Translations under genes and position numbers: made by a program | The notes under the pieces: generated by a model | Databases searched by the model: none | Seen by the model: only the letters and a program-made list of their open reading frames with translations | Told to the model about the DNA's origin: nothing | Shown: positions 60,699-64,000 of the stretch, in pieces | How the letters are laid out: each line of letters starts with the position of its first letter | Position numbering within the stretch: position 1 is the stretch's first letter | NCBI RefSeq assembly: GCF_018687715.1 | Contig: NC_056752.1 | Coordinates: 16,389,501-16,453,500 of the forward strand | Source of the DNA: Carya illinoinensis | Taxonomy: Eukaryota > Streptophyta > Magnoliopsida > Fagales > Juglandaceae | Direction: 5' to 3' | Length of the DNA stretch: 64,000 nt

Positions 60699-60905
60699 AG
60701 CTGCATCAGTCTCAACAGGGGGGGAAATCTCTATATTTCCCATGTTTCACTTCTCTTTTCCTGGAATTTGATAATTAATTCCATAAGTCTCCTCTTACAC
60801 ATGGAATTCAGGGTAATTAGAATATAAAATTTTCCGTAGGGTGAAGAACTCAAGAAAGCCATTGGCAGCAGGTTTACATTCTCGTGCATAGCCAAGGTGC
60901 CACTA

Positions 60906-61623
60906 GGTAATTTACCTAATTAAATAGCTCATCATCTTGTCATGTATGAAAGGTTTCTAGTATGTGCATAGATCTACCTAAAGAAAGGAAATTAAATTTT
61001 GGATTTGGCATTAAACCTCAAACCTAATTATGTATATTCGTAGCTAAACAAATACAATTAAAAATTGTGAAGAAGAAACCGGACTCATGAACTAGAGATA
61101 GACAGACACAAAGAAGAGGCACTAATAGGCGAGAGATTTACCAGGGGGAGAGGGAGAGATAGTTGATTTGAGAAAAGAAACAACTGTGCTAGTTGTGCAT
61201 GGCGTTAACTGGCAGTAGTGAGGTTGAACAGGGCGGTAACTGTCGGTAGCGACTAGATGTCGAAGGGGGCCGACGCAAGGAAACCATCGGCGTTGATTCC
61301 ACCAGATGAGAGTGTTCGAAGGTAGTGGGCAAATTCGCAGGTTGGGGCTCGGGGAGTATATGGTAAAAAAAGCAATATTGGTATGACAGTGGAATAAGCA
61401 ACGGAATAATGGCACTGCTAATTTCCAAAACCTTTTAACAGGACATATATGTTTTCGTTGAAGGCCACATTTACCTATGGCTTATGGCTCGCCGCACGCA
61501 ATCTGGTGACATTTGGAAAAACTTTATGCATTGGTGACTTTTTGTGCCATAAGCTCCATATTTCCCACTATCGGTTGTCATGGGATATAAAAATCGTGGC
61601 TAAATCTCATATTTCTTGTAGTG
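60906..61623 (-). repeat. CACTA 5' end with leader-like and subterminal sequence
   Basis: The last 13 bases ATTTCTTGTAGTG are the canonical CACTA terminus in reverse. 61100-61420 is less AT-rich than its surroundings and could be the transposon promoter/leader on the minus strand. Short TTATGGC/GCCATAAG and CGTGGC words recur at 61470-61600, as expected for subterminal binding sites. No further ROP exon was found. Confidence 0.6.
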
Positions 61624-61960
61624 ATTTTTTATATCTTTAAACATCTAAAAAAATTACAATATTATTTTCTAATTATTAAGTGAAAAAAATGAATTGGAAA
61701 AATGTCTCGGGATCACCTAGGTGGCCCAAGCATTTTCCATTGAAAAAAAAAGAAAAAGAAAAAAAAAATGTATCCTTCGGTACTACACTTCTCGGTGCAT
61801 GACGTTGAGGCATTGTCATTTTTAGCATTTGACTTTAATTCTGTGCCTTTCCAATTATTGAAGCTTTGTGGAAGATGATGTAAATTATTAACAAAATAAT
61901 TAGGTTGTGAAAAATGGGAAATGTGCATGAATCAAAAAATAATTCAAGGTGGTGGGGGCC
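61624..61960. other. Upstream region of the FRO-like gene; possible MITE remnant
   Basis: 61640-61700 (AATTACAATATTATTTTCTA, then AATTATTAAG) resembles the AT-rich repeat at 27160-27240. The stretch may be the right half of a repeat into which the CACTA element inserted. A poly-A/G-rich run lies at 61741-61768. Confidence 0.4.
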
Positions 61961-61968
61961 TATAAATA
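61961..61968 (+). promoter_or_regulatory. TATA box of the FRO-like gene
   Basis: TATAAATA lies 110 bp before the chosen ATG at 62078, a normal distance for a plant gene with a short leader. Confidence 0.65.
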
Positions 61969-62077
61969 GTACTTGCGATAAGGTTTCTTAGAACATGCTA
62001 AAGGTTGAGCTATTTTCCAGTAAATCAGGGGTGATCTCCTCGCATGCGCTGACTCGATCGCTAGCTTGGGGAAGAAG

Positions 62078-63351
62078 ATGATCAGTATCATGAAGACAGC
62101 ATTAAGGATAGTTTTCCTTGCGGTGTTTCTTGGGGGGATCATAGTTTGGGTTCTTTTGCCAACCAAAACATACAAGCAAGCATGGACTCCCACCCTAAAC
62201 AGCACGCTCAATTCAACATATTTTGGAGAACCAGGTTCCCTAATTTATTTCTGTAATAATTTTTGTTTTTTTCTGGTCACTACCTAAATGTTTTCCGATG
62301 CATTCAGTTCTTTTTCTTAGAATCATGCTACAATTAATGATATCAATATCCAGGGACAAATCTTCTGCTTTTTACATTTCCCATGATATTTATAGCAGTT
62401 TTGGGCTGCGTTTATCTCCACGTTCAGAACAAATCAAAGAATATGAACTCCAAAAGGTTACCTTCATCTCTTATGAATTGTTCAGCCACTACTTCTTTTT
62501 CTTCGGCCGATCCATTTTTTTCCCAACTCATCAACAAAAGATGAATGCTTTTCCCCTCTTATGAGTCTATGACGCAAATCGAGCGACAAAACTGACATAT
62601 ATACACTGTATAATTAAGTGATTGCAGAGTTATTACAAGCAATCGTTTGGCCTTTTGGAGACGTCCGGTGCTTGTGATGGCTCCTCTTGGAATTGTTACT
62701 GCAGTGGAGCTTGCTTTTGCCGCCATGTTTGTTGTGCTCTTAATCTGGTCTTTATTCAATTATTTATATGTCAGCTTCGGTCACCTCCATATGCATAAAG
62801 CAGGCGAGAAAGTGTATGTAGGAATATTTCTTCATTTAAAATTTCATTAGAAATTAAAACATCATGAACCTTGGTTTGAAAGTAGATAGAAATTACATGG
62901 TTTGTAAGCCTTGCAGCTTCAACGATAACAGCCTGCTAATTTTATTACAAGAGTTAAAGTCCTTATAGATCATGATAGTTATGATCTCTCTCTAGATTTC
63001 TTGGATGCATCAATCATTTATTTTTCCTGATCTCGATTGATCTTTATACAAAACTAATTAATTAATTAAGATAATTAAGTAGCGTTCCGTTGTAATTGTA
63101 TGTCGTTGGCATGCAGGTGGCAAGCAAAGTTTCGAAGTATATCATTGAGACTCGGGTATGTTGGAAACATATGCTGGGCATTTCTCTTCTTTCCCGTGAC
63201 TCGAGGTTCTTCAATATTGCCTCTCGTTGGGCTGACATCAGAGTCTAGCATCAAGTATCATATCTGGCTTGGTCATGTTTCAACGATTCTTTTTGCCGCA
63301 CATACCGTAGGTTACATCATTTATTGGGCCATGACTGATCAAATGGCTCAG
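62078..63351 (+). CDS. FRO-like: Ferric-chelate reductase (FRO family), first four exons
   Basis: Membrane flavocytochrome that transfers electrons from NADPH through FAD and haem to Fe(III) or Cu(II) chelates. Exons: 62078-62234, 62354-62456, 62628-62813 and 63117-63351, all with GT-AG borders and joining phases. The start ATG 62078 (MISIMKTALRIVFLAVFLGG) opens a signal-anchor/first membrane helix; an in-frame TTG at 62066 is not needed. LLPTKTYKQAW, NSTYFGEPG, LLLFTFPMIFIAVLGCVYLH, FWRRPVLVMAPLGIV, VGNICWAFLFFPVTRGSS, SSIKYHIWLGH and FAAHTVGYIIYW follow FRO order. The His residues in IWLGH and AAHTVG are the expected haem ligands of the ferric-reductase transmembrane domain. FAD- and NADPH-binding regions would be downstream. 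The window ends before the next exon, so the gene may be complete with a long fourth intron or truncated. Confidence 0.92.
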
Positions 63352-64000
63352 GTATTTTATTTTTTAAAGTCTGTAAAATCTTATCTCGGAATTTACTGAA
63401 AGAATATCGGGCGCACTGTCGCTATTAAAATGCCTTTATAGTTTGTTGCAAGGCTCTACACGTAATGATCTTCTCTGATCTATCCAATAATTTGTACGTG
63501 TTTGTCTTTTTATTTTTGGAATAGAATTAATGTTGTCTTTTTCTTGTTTGACAGTACTGCTGAGGGATGTCTTCGTAAATTACTTAGAATATTCCTTCTT
63601 GATGATTACTTGTCGTCGGTGATCTCATCTTTTCTTTTCTTTTAGAAAGAAGAAGGATGAGTGGTTCATGATCGTCTGCATCCTGCCAATATTGGATATT
63701 ACGAGAAGAAAATATATATCATTTATGAATACATAAATCATCATGTTAATATATAATAGGAAAATTGGAGCCTATATATGGGATTTCAATGCATGCATTA
63801 ATGCATATTAATTTATAAAAACCCAATTGAATATTGGTGAATGGAAGGTACGTCGTTTCGTAATTTCGAATTAAAGAGTGCAACAGTACTAAACTACAAG
63901 TACTAAAAATGTGATCTAAAAAAATAGAGACGAGAGAGAATTACAAAAGAAAAGCCCACATACAAACACTTCAATTTATTCCTTGTCTTCTTAATTGTCT
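63352..64000 (+). other. Fourth intron or downstream flank of the FRO-like gene
   Basis: It starts with a GTATTT donor. I could not find the next conserved FRO exon in any frame before the window ends. The sequence is AT-rich. Confidence 0.5.

Larger units (their letters stand above)
51033..60905 (+). pseudogene. ROP/Rac small GTPase gene fragment, split by a retrotransposon
   Basis: Plant Rho GTPases act at the plasma membrane as polarity switches. Exon pieces: 51033-51122 ([29 protein letters not shown]), 51265-51353 (DYVPTVFDN, then after a one-base shift SANVVVAGTTVNLGLWDTAG), 51472-about 51580 (GQDNYKRLRTLS, VFLLAYSLI), 51722-51791 (WNISELRHYGAKTVPVVYVV), 51892-51937 (DLREDK, stop, WLIDPQGA), continued after the retrotransposon at 60704-60716, and 60840-60905 (GEELKKAIGSRFTF). 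The exon/intron layout is that of plant ROP genes, and most GT-AG borders remain. Lesions: P-loop GAVGKT is GAVEKT, a frameshift in switch I, stops in the third and fifth exon pieces, and no C-terminal exon with the prenylation signal. Lying inside the CACTA ends with introns retained, it looks like a DNA-level capture. Confidence 0.85.
33835..61623 (-). mobile_element. CACTA (En/Spm) DNA transposon with captured and nested sequence
   Basis: The right end reads ATTTCTTGTAGTG, the reverse complement of the canonical CACTACAAGAAAT terminus. The left end reads TACTACAAGAAATATT, with only the first base changed. The flanking triplets ATA and ATT match at two of three positions. Between the ends lie TNP2-like and TNPA/Ptta-like genes, both on the minus strand, so the element's 5' end is at 61623. 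The 27.8-kb span includes an 8.8-kb chromovirus that inserted later, leaving about 19 kb of CACTA proper, long for the family. The extra length is at the 5' side, where a ROP GTPase fragment and another exon pair lie. Both transposase genes are broken, so it could move only with help. Confidence 0.78.

Noticed and set aside
33835..61623. Interpretation as two unrelated CACTA ends with a native ROP locus between
   Set aside because: No other CACTA termini were seen in between, both CACTA genes lie between the ends in consistent orientation, and flanking sequence on both sides could belong to one split repeat. The alternative is not excluded and is listed as a refutation test.

Overview
This is nuclear DNA of a eudicot plant, probably a woody species. 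I see split genes with GT-AG introns, long AT-rich intergenic DNA, a plant pseudo-response regulator, a plant ferric reductase, plant L1, chromovirus and CACTA elements, and many MITEs. One MITE type (14852-15057) resembles repeats I associate with Fagales/Juglandaceae, but that assignment is weak. Only two ordinary host genes are supported, one at each edge. The rest is a nested transposon landscape.

Layout. 849-4315 (+): a clock-type PRR5/PRR9-like gene whose 5' part is not in the window. 5345-8170: a non-autonomous hAT-like element. 9343-9800 and 27291-27665: two copies of one MITE family, each with a perfect 8-bp target duplication. 9985-18891: relics of LTR elements, including a degenerate copia fragment, an 82-87-bp coding-like tandem repeat, and a 4.3-kb solo-LTR-like unit (14549-18891). 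19506-20970 and 29596-31465: a direct-repeat pair around a 5.7-kb L1 LINE (21263-26937) that has its own target duplication. 31466-33834: AT-rich DNA.

33835-61623: a CACTA (En/Spm) element of about 27.8 kb, judged from matching terminal repeats. On the minus strand it carries decayed TNP2-like (43854-47458) and TNPA/Ptta-like (37205-39054) genes. On the plus strand it holds a multi-exon fragment of a ROP/Rac small GTPase gene with introns retained (51033-60905). A Ty3/Gypsy chromovirus (51938-60698), with two 2.1-kb LTRs and a perfect 5-bp target duplication AGCTG, sits inside one exon of that fragment. The nesting therefore reads host gene fragment, then CACTA, then chromovirus.

62078-63351 (+): the first four exons of a ferric-chelate reductase (FRO-like) gene. 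Its TATA box lies about 340 bp from the CACTA end. The rest of the gene is not visible before the window ends.

No tRNA, rRNA, CRISPR or prokaryotic operon was seen. The most interesting system is the CACTA element with its captured GTPase fragment and the retroelement nested in it, followed by an intron-like insertion that restores frame inside the chromovirus coding region.
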